64,000 nucleotides of DNA from positions 310,001-374,000 of the forward strand of contig NZ_JAERRK010000006.1 of NCBI RefSeq assembly GCF_016741775.1, written 5' to 3'. The notes under the pieces are model-generated. The model made no database searches and was not told where the DNA came from. It saw only the letters and a list, made by a program, of their open reading frames with translations. The position numbers and the translations under genes are program-made. The DNA is from Streptomyces actinomycinicus (GTDB lineage: Bacteria; Actinomycetota; Actinomycetes; Streptomycetales; Streptomycetaceae). How positions within the stretch are numbered: the stretch's first letter is position 1; every line of letters begins with the position of its first letter. Below, one piece after another: positions 24,074-31,321 of this stretch.

Positions 24074-24439
24074 GTGAAGACGAGGCCTTGTCCTGCCCCC
24101 CCTGGCGATCGGCGACCCGGACGGTACGAAGTCCAACAGCGCGGCGCGGAGGAGAGGTTCGGCCACGGGATCGAGTCCCGCTGCCGACTCGCCCTCATGC
24201 ACTACCGCCCCCTTGCCGGGGTACCTGGCATCGAGGTGCGCACCCATGCCACCACGCTCTACAACTCGACCTATCGTGCGGATGACCAAGCACTGGTCAA
24301 TGCTCATGTCTGGGGCGTGAACGCCTACGGCGCTCCCGTGTGGCATCTCCGGCGCAGCGGGAAGGGCGGCATGTTCGACACCTACGCCAGCAGCTTCGAC
24401 GCGGTGTGGGAGACCGCGACGCCGGTACGAGAAGGGTGA
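24074..24439 (+). pseudogene. 5'-truncated DUF5919 regulator remnant
   Basis: The last 85 or so codons match the conserved C-terminus of DUF5919 proteins (RGAEERFGHGIESRCRLALMHYRP, GIEVRTHATTLYNSTYRADDQALVN, WGVNAYGAPVWHLRRSG, FDTYASSFDAVWETATPV). The helix-turn-helix and sensor part expected before it is missing. Just upstream, a different frame reads LAIGDPDG, which would fit the preceding family segment. This suggests a frameshift near 24118-24125 in addition to loss of the 5' end; that last point is weak. The remnant ends 2 bp before the NUDIX start, so the two genes were probably an operon or are related to fused regulator-NUDIX pairs. Confidence 0.65.
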
Positions 24440-24441
24440 CC

Positions 24442-24912
24442 ATGGCACGGACCGAGTACTACGACGACCCAGCGGCACCGGAGCCGAACAGCCTGGTGGT
24501 CGCAGCGTCCGCCGTGGTCACCGACGACGAAGGGCGCATTCTCCTTCAGCGTCGACGGGACAACGATCTCTGGGCGCTGCCAGGTGGCGGCATGGAGATG
24601 ACCGACTCACTCCCGGGAACGGCCGTCCGCGAGGTGGAGGAAGAAACCGGACTGGACGTAGAGATCACTGGGCTCGTGGGCACGTACACCGACCCTCGCC
24701 ACGTCATCGCCTACTCGGACGGTGAGGTGCGCAGGCAGTTCAACGTCTGCTTCACCGCCCGCGTGATCGGGGGCCGGCTCGCGATCTCGGACGAGTCAAC
24801 GGAGCTGCGGTTCGTCCAGCCGGAGGAGATCGATCAGCTGCCGATGCACCACACGCAGCGTCTCCGGATCCGCCACTTCCTGGAGAATCGAGATGGGCCG
24901 TACCTCGGTTGA
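24442..24912 (+). CDS. NUDIX hydrolase
   Basis: A 156-residue NUDIX protein, hydrolysing a nucleoside diphosphate linked to another moiety. The NUDIX box is GGGMEMTDSLPGTAVREVEEETG. It fits G-x5-E-x7-REUxEExGU except that Asp replaces the first Glu, while the metal-binding RE..EE core is intact. LPGG before the box and YTDPRHVIAYSDGEVRRQFNVCF after it are typical of the common Streptomyces subgroup. The ATG sits 2 bp after the DUF5919 remnant. Substrate unknown. Confidence 0.9.
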   Translation: MARTEYYDDPAAPEPNSLVVAASAVVTDDEGRILLQRRRDNDLWALPGGGMEMTDSLPGTAVREVEEETGLDVEITGLVGTYTDPRHVIAYSDGEVRRQFNVCFTARVIGGRLAISDESTELRFVQPEEIDQLPMHHTQRLRIRHFLENRDGPYLG

Positions 24913-25168
24913 CTTCTTGACTCGCGTGAAAACCGTCTGCGGGAGCGCTTGAAACATATTCCCATCAACGGCATCAGCCGGCGCCGCCCCATGGCATCGG
25001 AGAGCCTGCCGAGGGCGGCCCGCACTTCTTCCTCGCCGGCTTCGCGGATCTTCATGGGCGGCCGAATCGGCCAGGAAGCGCCCCGCCGCGACCACAGACC
25101 CCGGCTTGATCCGGCGCCGCCGAGGCTTCCCACCTCACTCCTGAAGCGGTGGGTCTCCGACGAGGCCG
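24913..25168. other. Intergenic stretch with possible insertion debris
   Basis: The 256 bp between the NUDIX gene and a convergent membrane protein gene hold no convincing gene. A short hairpin at about 25129-25153 (CCCACC...GGTGGG around CTCACTCCTGAAGC) resembles subterminal hairpins of IS200/IS605 elements. Short out-of-frame fragments on the minus strand look like decayed coding sequence. I cannot identify an element. Confidence 0.25.
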
Positions 25169-25471
25169 CTACCCCTGGACGGGAAGATCGGGATGGATGG
25201 CCAGAAAGATCATGTAGGCGATCGCCGCTGCCGCCCCCAAGAGGGACGACACACCACCCACTACTGCTCGCGTCCTGTTCGCTCGCCCCGACTTCGATGC
25301 GCGGTACTCGACAAAGGACCTCACCAGGCCCACGAGTGCCAGGGGCAGCGCGACGAAGCTGACCAGTATCCAGAACGGACAGCAGAACCAGAACGCCAAG
25401 GACGCTCCGCCGAACCAGACCGCAAGCTCTGCCTTTTCTTGCGTCTCATCCGGGGTGTCAACGGAAATCAT
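25169..25471 (-). CDS. Small two-TM membrane protein
   Basis: A 100-residue protein from ATG 25471 (MISVDTPDETQEKAEL). It has a hydrophobic block at about residues 20-55 (FGGASLAFWFCCPFWILVSFVALPLALVGLV), probably one or two membrane passes, a basic loop (EYRASKSGRANRTRA) and another helix (VVGGVSSLLGAAAAIAYMIFLAI). It resembles small DUF4190-like actinobacterial membrane proteins in layout, but the family is not certain. An in-frame ATG at 25522 is possible. Confidence 0.6.
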   Translation of the reverse strand: MISVDTPDETQEKAELAVWFGGASLAFWFCCPFWILVSFVALPLALVGLVRSFVEYRASKSGRANRTRAVVGGVSSLLGAAAAIAYMIFLAIHPDLPVQG

Positions 25472-25699
25472 GGGCCGATCCAAGCAGAGCCCTTTCCGGC
25501 GTACAGCAGCGAGGTACAGCAACCGTCGCGACCCGAGTCAAGAGCGCTCTGCTGACGTGAGCCCTGCACCTGGCCGGCTGGGACAAGCCACTGGGGGGTG
25601 CGGCCGCGGGCGGAATGGGGCGTGCGGGTGCGGGACACACAGGCCCGGCAGGAACATCCCGGGTGCGTCGGGTGCCGGCTGGTGGGACGGGGCGGCGCA

Positions 25700-25860
25700 C
25701 CGTGGTCCCGATCCCGATCCCGCTCCCGCTCCCGGTCCCCGTTCCGCTCCCGGTCCCCGTCCCGCTCCCGCTCCCGGTCCCCGTCCCGCTCCCGCTCCCC
25801 GTCCCGCTCCCGCTCCCGGTCCCCGTCCCGCTCCCGCTCCCGGTCCCCGTCCCGGTGCTG
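25700..25860. repeat. Hexanucleotide repeat array (CCCGCT/CCCGGT)
   Basis: About 26 copies of a 6-bp CCCGNT unit with a higher-order 18-30-bp pattern. All frames on both strands are open and would encode Ser-Arg, Pro-Leu/Pro-Val or Arg-Glu/Asp-Arg repeats. This is expected of a 6-bp repeat and is not evidence of a gene. The 25472-25956 gap otherwise holds nothing I can name. Confidence 0.9.
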
Positions 25861-25956
25861 GGAGCGGTTCCCGCTGAACCGGTCCACCTGTCACCTGTCG
25901 AGTAGCCGAACGTCTCCCCCGCCCGTTGTCGTACCCGGCCTCTACCCTCGCAAGTG

Positions 25957-26829
25957 ATGGCACGGATGTGGAAGTGCTCGGGGCTGCGCTGGTCGCCGGA
26001 CGGCCCCGTGCTGGGCTGGGACGGCGGCCGGCGCAGTGCGCTGCCCTGGGGGAAGCGGGTCGCCTTCGCGGTCCCGGAGGGGGGAGTGCGTACGTGCGTG
26101 GGGGCGCGCGGGCACGCCTGCCCGGTGCGGGCCGTCGTGCCGGGGCGGAGCAGGGGCGCCCGCTGCGAGGAGTGCGGGCGGCTGGACCGCGCGCACTCCG
26201 TGGCCGCCGACACGGTCGCCGACGACCCGCGGCCGTACCGGGTGTACCTCGCGTGGTTCGGGCCGGGGATGGTCAAGGTCGGGATCACCGCCGTCGAGCG
26301 CGGGCCGGCCCGGCTGCTGGAGCAGGGCGCCGTCTGCTTCAGCTGGCTCGGCACCGGTCCGCTGATGGCCGCGCGGCGCACCGAGGAACTGCTGCGGGCC
26401 GCGCTGCAGGTGCCGGACCGGATTCCGTACGCCGAGAAGCGCGCGGTGCGGTCGGCGCTGCCGGACACGAAGGAGGCCCGCGCCGCCGAGGTGCGGGAGC
26501 TGCATGCACGGGCCGGGGCGCTCGCCGGGTGGCCGGAGTCCCTGCGCCCGGAGCCGTGTGAAGTCACCGATCACATGCGGGTGTTCGGGATGGCGGGTGT
26601 TCCCGCCGCCCTCGGTGAGGTGGTCGAGCTGGTTCCGGGTGGCGCGGTGTGCGGGGAGCTGGTCGCGGCGGCCGGGCCCGATCTGCATCTGGGGGTCGCC
26701 GGACGGGGGGTCGTCGTCCTCGACACCCGGCTGATGACCGGTTGGCAGCTGGTGCCCGCCGCCCCTGCGCACGCGGAACTCACTTTTCCGCTCCGGCCGT
26801 TCGCACGCGAGCAGGAGGGTCTGTTCTGA
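25957..26829 (+). CDS. DUF2797 domain protein
   Basis: A 290-residue DUF2797 protein. Cys/His-rich N-terminus: GVRTCVGARGHACPVRAVVPGRSRGARCEECGRLDRAHS (about residues 45-85), a likely zinc site. The core YRVYLAWFGPGMVKVGITAVERGPARLLEQGAVCFSWLGTGPLMAARRTEELLRAAL resembles a GIY-YIG nuclease-like half domain (YLAWFG...VKVGIT). An overlapping GTG at 25954 could also be used. The family is widespread in actinobacteria with no settled function. It is monocistronic between the hexamer repeat and the ABM gene. Confidence 0.83.
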   Translation: MARMWKCSGLRWSPDGPVLGWDGGRRSALPWGKRVAFAVPEGGVRTCVGARGHACPVRAVVPGRSRGARCEECGRLDRAHSVAADTVADDPRPYRVYLAWFGPGMVKVGITAVERGPARLLEQGAVCFSWLGTGPLMAARRTEELLRAALQVPDRIPYAEKRAVRSALPDTKEARAAEVRELHARAGALAGWPESLRPEPCEVTDHMRVFGMAGVPAALGEVVELVPGGAVCGELVAAAGPDLHLGVAGRGVVVLDTRLMTGWQLVPAAPAHAELTFPLRPFAREQEGLF

Positions 26830-26914
26830 GGCCCGGGCAAAGACTTGGATCCCTTACGGATCCCGTTCGGCAAGGCCCATGGACGCCGAGGGGCCGTCCG
26901 GCGAGCGTGGACGC

Positions 26915-27466
26915 ATGAGCGATCAGACACTTGGCGAGCAGCCACTCAACCCCCGGACACCGAACGGCCAGGCCACGAAAGGCCAGGCCACGAAGGTCCG
27001 GACACCGAACGGTCAGGCCACCAAAGACCAGGCACCGAGCGACAGGGCGCCGAGCGACAGGGCACCGAGTGACAGGGCACCGAGTGACAGGGCACCCGGC
27101 GACAGGGCGCCGAACGGTCAGGCGGCGGCACCGGTTCAGCCCACCCCGGCTCCCGAACCGCCCTACTACGCCGTCGTGTTCACCGCCACCCGTACCGATG
27201 ACGACACCGCCGGGTACGGCACGACGGCCGAGCACCTCTCCCGTCTCGTACGGGACGTCCCCGGCTTCCTCGGCGAGGACGCCGCCCACACCCCCGGCGG
27301 ACTCTCCATCAGCGTCGCCTACTTCCGCGACCTCGCCGGCATCGAGCACTGGCGGCGGCACCCCGAGCACGTCGACGCCAAGAGCCGCGGCCGGGAACAA
27401 TGGTACGAGCGGTACGTGATCCACATCGCCCGCGTCGAGCACAGTCACGCGTTCACGCGCCCGTGA
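26915..27466 (+). CDS. Antibiotic-biosynthesis-monooxygenase-fold protein
   Basis: 183 residues from ATG 26915 (MSDQTLGEQ). The C-terminal 100 residues are an ABM-type ferredoxin-like fold: YYAVVFTATRTDDDTAGYGTTAEHLSRLVRDVPGFLGEDAAH, then LSISVAYFRDLAGIEHWRRHPEHVDAKSRGREQWYERYVIHIARVEHSHAF. The His/Trp pattern is as in heme-degrading or quinol monooxygenase relatives. The N-terminal 75 residues are low complexity: NGQATKGQATK and five APSDR units in tandem, derived from 15-bp DNA repeats. The activity is unknown; many family members bind quinones or heme. Confidence 0.82.
   Translation: MSDQTLGEQPLNPRTPNGQATKGQATKVRTPNGQATKDQAPSDRAPSDRAPSDRAPSDRAPGDRAPNGQAAAPVQPTPAPEPPYYAVVFTATRTDDDTAGYGTTAEHLSRLVRDVPGFLGEDAAHTPGGLSISVAYFRDLAGIEHWRRHPEHVDAKSRGREQWYERYVIHIARVEHSHAFTRP
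26950..27125 (+). repeat. 12/15-bp repeats inside the ABM gene
   Basis: AGGCACCGAGCGAC-type 15-bp units (five near 27028-27100) and earlier GGCCAGGCCACGAAA units encode APSDR and QATKG repeats. All are in frame with the ABM gene. Confidence 0.88.
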
Positions 27467-27564
27467 GAGCCGCCCAGGCGTCGCCTGAGAGGTACCTGTG
27501 TTTCTCAGGGAAATCACAGATTCTGGAAAGTCTCCTCTCAGAGGGCGCCGACAGGGTGTCCACC

Positions 27565-28305
27565 ATGACCACGACCTCGCCCCAGGGGCGCACCGAACTG
27601 CTGAGGCCGGACGGGAGCCCCGTCCGCGTGCTTGTGGTGGACGACGAGCTGTCGATCACCGAACTGCTGAGCATGGCCCTTCGTTACGAGGGCTGGCAGA
27701 TCAGGAGCGCGGGGGACGGGCAGGGAGCCGTCCGGACGGCCCGCGAGTTCCGGCCCGACGCCGTCGTGCTCGACATGATGCTGCCGGACATGGACGGGCT
27801 GACCGTCCTCGGCCGGCTGCGCCGCGAACTGCCCGACGTGCCCGTCCTCTTCCTCACGGCCAAGGACGCGGTCGAGGACCGTATCGCCGGGCTCACGGCC
27901 GGCGGCGACGACTACGTCACCAAGCCGTTCAGCCTGGAGGAGGTCGTCGCGCGGCTGCGCGGGCTCATCCGCAGGTCCGGCGCCGCCGACCGGCGGTCCG
28001 ACTCCGTGCTGGCCGTGGGGGACCTGACCCTCGACGAGGACAGCCACGACGTCTCGCGGGCCGGTGAGCCCATCCATCTCACCGCCACCGAGTTCGAGCT
28101 GCTGCGCTTCCTCATGCGCAACCCGCGGCGCGTGCTCAGCAAGGCGCAGATCCTGGACCGGGTGTGGTCGTACGACTTCGGCGGCCAGGCCAATGTGGTC
28201 GAGCTGTACATCTCCTACCTGCGGCGGAAGATCGACGCCGGACGCGAGCCGATGATCCACACCCGGCGTGGTGCCGGATACCTGATCAAGCCCGCCGCGT
28301 CATGA
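27565..28305 (+). CDS. OmpR-family response regulator
   Basis: A 246-residue two-component regulator. The receiver domain (about 20-135) has the acidic pair DDE (VLVVDDELS), phospho-Asp in VVLDMMLPDMDG, Thr in FLTAKD and Lys in YVTKPFSLEE. The winged-helix DNA-binding domain spans about 150-240 (LTATEFELLRFLMRNPRRVLSKAQILDRVW, then YISYLRRKID and IHTRRGAGYLI). The start is ATG 27565; an in-frame GTG at 27556 is also possible. The stop overlaps the kinase ATG (ATGA). I recall an equivalent pair in S. coelicolor near SCO4020/4021. Confidence 0.95.
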   Translation: MTTTSPQGRTELLRPDGSPVRVLVVDDELSITELLSMALRYEGWQIRSAGDGQGAVRTAREFRPDAVVLDMMLPDMDGLTVLGRLRRELPDVPVLFLTAKDAVEDRIAGLTAGGDDYVTKPFSLEEVVARLRGLIRRSGAADRRSDSVLAVGDLTLDEDSHDVSRAGEPIHLTATEFELLRFLMRNPRRVLSKAQILDRVWSYDFGGQANVVELYISYLRRKIDAGREPMIHTRRGAGYLIKPAAS

Positions 28306-29990
28306 CCGGACGGCGACGGCCGCGTCCGCGGAGGCGCCACGGGGGTCCCTCCGCCCGGGCGAAGCCGGGAGCGGGGTCAGGACGGCCGCGCACCCTGCGG
28401 ACCCGGCTCGTCGTCGCGTCCGTGGTGCTGATCGCCGTGGTCTGCGCGGTGATCGGCACCGTCACCACGCTCGCGCTGCGGACGCATCTGTACGACCAGC
28501 TCGACGACAAGGTCCGCGACATCGCCATGCGTGCCGCGGGCGGCGGGCACCTGCAGAACCCCGACGGCACGTCACCCGGCGCCCCGGCCGAGCCCGGCTC
28601 CTCGGCAGGTAAGGCCCTCACGCCGGGCGAGTGGATCAAGCGCCTGCTCACCGTCGGCCCGACGCAGCCGAGCACGGTCGCCGCGTACGTGCGGAACGGA
28701 ACGGTCGCCGGCGCGGCCAAGGCCGTGCAGCGCAACGACAGCTACGACAGGTTCCGCGAGATGGACACCGTCGCCCTCACCGCCGCGCAGCAGCGGGCCC
28801 TCGCGCACGTGCCTAGGGACGGCGAGGCGCACACGGCGGAGCTGCCCGGTCTGGGGGACTACCGCGTCCAGTACAAGGAGAGCCAGGACCACACCGGCGC
28901 CTACTACGTCGCCCTGCCCACCAAGGACGTCGACGACAACATCGACACCCTGATCCTGGTCGAGGTCTGTGTCACGGCCGCGGGACTGCTCGCCGCCTCC
29001 CTCGCCGGCACGGTCATCGTCGGCGTCGCCACCCGCCCCCTGCGCAAGGTCGCCGCCACCGCCACCCGGGTCTCCGAACTCCCCCTGCACCGCGGCGAGG
29101 TGAACCTCAGCGAGCGCGTCCCGGAGTCGGAGTGTGACCCGCACACCGAGGTCGGCCAGGTCGGTGCCGCGCTCAACCGGATGCTGGACCACGTGCACGG
29201 CGCGCTGCACGCCCGCCAGCAGAGCGAGACGCGGGTACGGCAGTTCGTCGCCGACGCCAGCCATGAGCTGCGGACCCCGCTCGCCTCCATCCGCGGCTAC
29301 GCCGAACTCACCCGGCGCGGGCGCGAACAGGTCGGCCCCGACACCCGGCACGCCCTCGGGCGGATCGAGTCCGAGGCCGGGCGGATGACCCTCCTCGTGG
29401 AGGACCTGCTGCTGCTCGCCCGGCTGGACGCCGGGCGCCCGCTCCAGTTCGGGCACACCGATCTCGTCCCGCTCGTCGTGGACACCGTCAGCGACGCCCG
29501 CGCGGCCGGCATGGACCACAACTGGCGCCTCGAGCTGCCCGACGAGCCGGCCCTGGTGTCGGCGGACGCGGCACGGTTGCAGCAGGTGCTGGTCAACCTG
29601 CTGGGCAACGCCCGCAATCACACGCCACCCGGTACCACCGTCACCGCGCGCGTGCAGCGGCGCGGGCCGTGGCTGTGCGTCGACGTCGAGGACGACGGGC
29701 AGGGCATCCCGGCGGACCTGCTGCCCCACGTCTTCGAACGGTTCGCCCGCGGGGACTCCGCACGCTCCCGGGCCACCGGCTCCACCGGACTCGGACTCGC
29801 CATCGTGCAGGCGGTGGCCACCGCGCACGGCGGTGCCGTGACCGTCGACAGCGTGCCCGGACACACGGTGTTCAGCGTGCACCTGCCCGCGCTCGCCCCG
29901 GCCGCCGCCCGGCCGGCGCCCGAACCGGACCGGCAGTCGCATCCACAGGCACGGCACAGCACCACCACATGGGCACGACAGGGGCTCTGA
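28302..29990 (+). CDS. Sensor histidine kinase
   Basis: A 562-residue membrane kinase. It has an Arg-rich N-terminus and two membrane helices (about 40-62 and 220-245), flanking an extracytoplasmic sensor of about 155 residues. HAMP follows, then HisKA (DASHELRTPLASIRGYAELTRR) and HATPase_c with an N-box (LVNLLGNARNHTP), G1 (VEDDGQGIP), an F-box (FERFARGDSARS) and G2 (GSTGLGLAIV). All catalytic motifs are intact. It starts at ATGA overlapping the regulator stop and is therefore translationally coupled. The signal is unknown; the two glycosyltransferases just downstream suggest a cell-envelope function, which is inference. Confidence 0.95.
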   Translation: MTGRRRPRPRRRHGGPSARAKPGAGSGRPRTLRTRLVVASVVLIAVVCAVIGTVTTLALRTHLYDQLDDKVRDIAMRAAGGGHLQNPDGTSPGAPAEPGSSAGKALTPGEWIKRLLTVGPTQPSTVAAYVRNGTVAGAAKAVQRNDSYDRFREMDTVALTAAQQRALAHVPRDGEAHTAELPGLGDYRVQYKESQDHTGAYYVALPTKDVDDNIDTLILVEVCVTAAGLLAASLAGTVIVGVATRPLRKVAATATRVSELPLHRGEVNLSERVPESECDPHTEVGQVGAALNRMLDHVHGALHARQQSETRVRQFVADASHELRTPLASIRGYAELTRRGREQVGPDTRHALGRIESEAGRMTLLVEDLLLLARLDAGRPLQFGHTDLVPLVVDTVSDARAAGMDHNWRLELPDEPALVSADAARLQQVLVNLLGNARNHTPPGTTVTARVQRRGPWLCVDVEDDGQGIPADLLPHVFERFARGDSARSRATGSTGLGLAIVQAVATAHGGAVTVDSVPGHTVFSVHLPALAPAAARPAPEPDRQSHPQARHSTTTWARQGL

Positions 29991-30004
29991 CGAGAGTCGG
30001 TGCC

Positions 30005-31321
30005 ATGCGAACCGACTCTTCTCCCGGCCCCCTGCCGGCGCGGGAGCACCTCCCGGCCAAAGACGCCGGTACGCCTGTCCTGGACGTGGTGATCCCCGTC
30101 TACAACGAGGAGAAAGACCTCCAGCCGTGCGTCCGCAGACTGCACGAGCACCTCACGCGCACCTTCCCCTACGCGTTCCGCATCACGATCGCCGACAACG
30201 CGTCCACGGACACCACCCCCCTGGTGGCGGCGCGGCTGGCGGCGCAGATCCCCGAGGTCGGCACCTTCCGCCTGGAGCAGAAGGGCCGCGGCCGTGCCCT
30301 CAGGACCGTCTGGTCCGCGTCCGAGGCGCCGGTCCTCGCCTACATGGACGTCGACCTGTCCACCGATCTCAACGCCCTGCTGCCGCTGGTGGCGCCGCTG
30401 ATCTCCGGTCACTCCGACCTGGCGATCGGCTCCCGGCTGGCCCGCACCTCCCGGGTCGTACGCGGCCCCAAGCGGGAGTTCATCAGCCGGGCCTACAACC
30501 TGATCCTGCGCGGTTCGCTGCAGGCCCGCTTCTCGGACGCGCAGTGCGGCTTCAAGGCGGTCCGGCGTGACGTGGCGCAGGTGCTGCTGCCGCTGGTGCA
30601 GGACACCGGCTGGTTCTTCGACACCGAGATGCTGGTGCTCGCCGAGCGGGCGGGTCTGAGGATCCACGAGGTGCCGGTCGACTGGGTCGACGACCCCGGC
30701 TCCACCGTGCACATCGTGCGGACGGCCACCGACGACCTCAGGGGAGTCTGGCGGGTCGGCAGGGCCCTGGCCACCGGTTCGCTGCCGCTGGACCGGCTGA
30801 CCCGGCCCTTCGGTGACGACCCGCGGGACCGCGAACTGACCGACGTGCCCACCGGTCTGGCCCGCCAGCTGGTCGGCTTCTGCGTGGTCGGCGGCTTGTC
30901 CACCCTCTTCTACCTGCTGCTGTACGGCGTCTTCCGGCAGTTCGGCGGGTCGCAGGTGGCCAACACGGGGGCGCTGCTGGTCTCCGCGGTGGCCAACACG
31001 GCGGCCAACCGCCGGCTCACCTTCGGGGTGCGCGGCCGGGGCGGAGCCGTCCGGCACCAGGCACAGGGGATGGTCGTCTTCGGCATCGGCCTCGCCCTGA
31101 CGAGCGGCTCGCTCGCCGCCCTGAACGCGGCCACCGACAGCCCGGCGCACTCCACCGAGCTGGCGGTGCTCATCACCGCCAACCTCGCCGCGACCGTGCT
31201 GCGGTTCCTGCTCCTGCGCGCCTGGGTCTTCCCGGGCCGGGGCCCGTACGAACAGTCCGGCGACCGGACGTACCCGCAGCCGGTGCGCCCGCACCACACC
31301 GATCCGGGGGAGGCCCGATGA
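30005..31321 (+). CDS. GT2 glycosyltransferase fused to GtrA membrane domain
   Basis: 438 residues. The N-terminal family 2 glycosyltransferase domain (about 25-240) starts DVVIPVYNEEKDLQPCVRRL, has the metal-binding motif in AYMDVDLSTD and matches the dolichol/polyprenyl-phosphate sugar synthase type. The C-terminal GtrA-like domain has four membrane helices (about 285-415: LVGFCVVGGLSTLFYLLLYG, NTGALLVSAVANTAANRRLTF and two more). It likely transfers a sugar to a polyprenyl phosphate and helps flip it. The next gene, coupled by ATGA, would use the lipid-linked sugar outside the membrane. Confidence 0.9.
   Translation: MRTDSSPGPLPAREHLPAKDAGTPVLDVVIPVYNEEKDLQPCVRRLHEHLTRTFPYAFRITIADNASTDTTPLVAARLAAQIPEVGTFRLEQKGRGRALRTVWSASEAPVLAYMDVDLSTDLNALLPLVAPLISGHSDLAIGSRLARTSRVVRGPKREFISRAYNLILRGSLQARFSDAQCGFKAVRRDVAQVLLPLVQDTGWFFDTEMLVLAERAGLRIHEVPVDWVDDPGSTVHIVRTATDDLRGVWRVGRALATGSLPLDRLTRPFGDDPRDRELTDVPTGLARQLVGFCVVGGLSTLFYLLLYGVFRQFGGSQVANTGALLVSAVANTAANRRLTFGVRGRGGAVRHQAQGMVVFGIGLALTSGSLAALNAATDSPAHSTELAVLITANLAATVLRFLLLRAWVFPGRGPYEQSGDRTYPQPVRPHHTDPGEAR

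Noticed and set aside
25468..25887. Long frames with Arg-Asp/Arg-Glu or Ser-Arg dipeptide repeats
   Set aside because: They arise from a 6-bp DNA repeat that leaves every frame open; no start signal or folded domain supports a protein.
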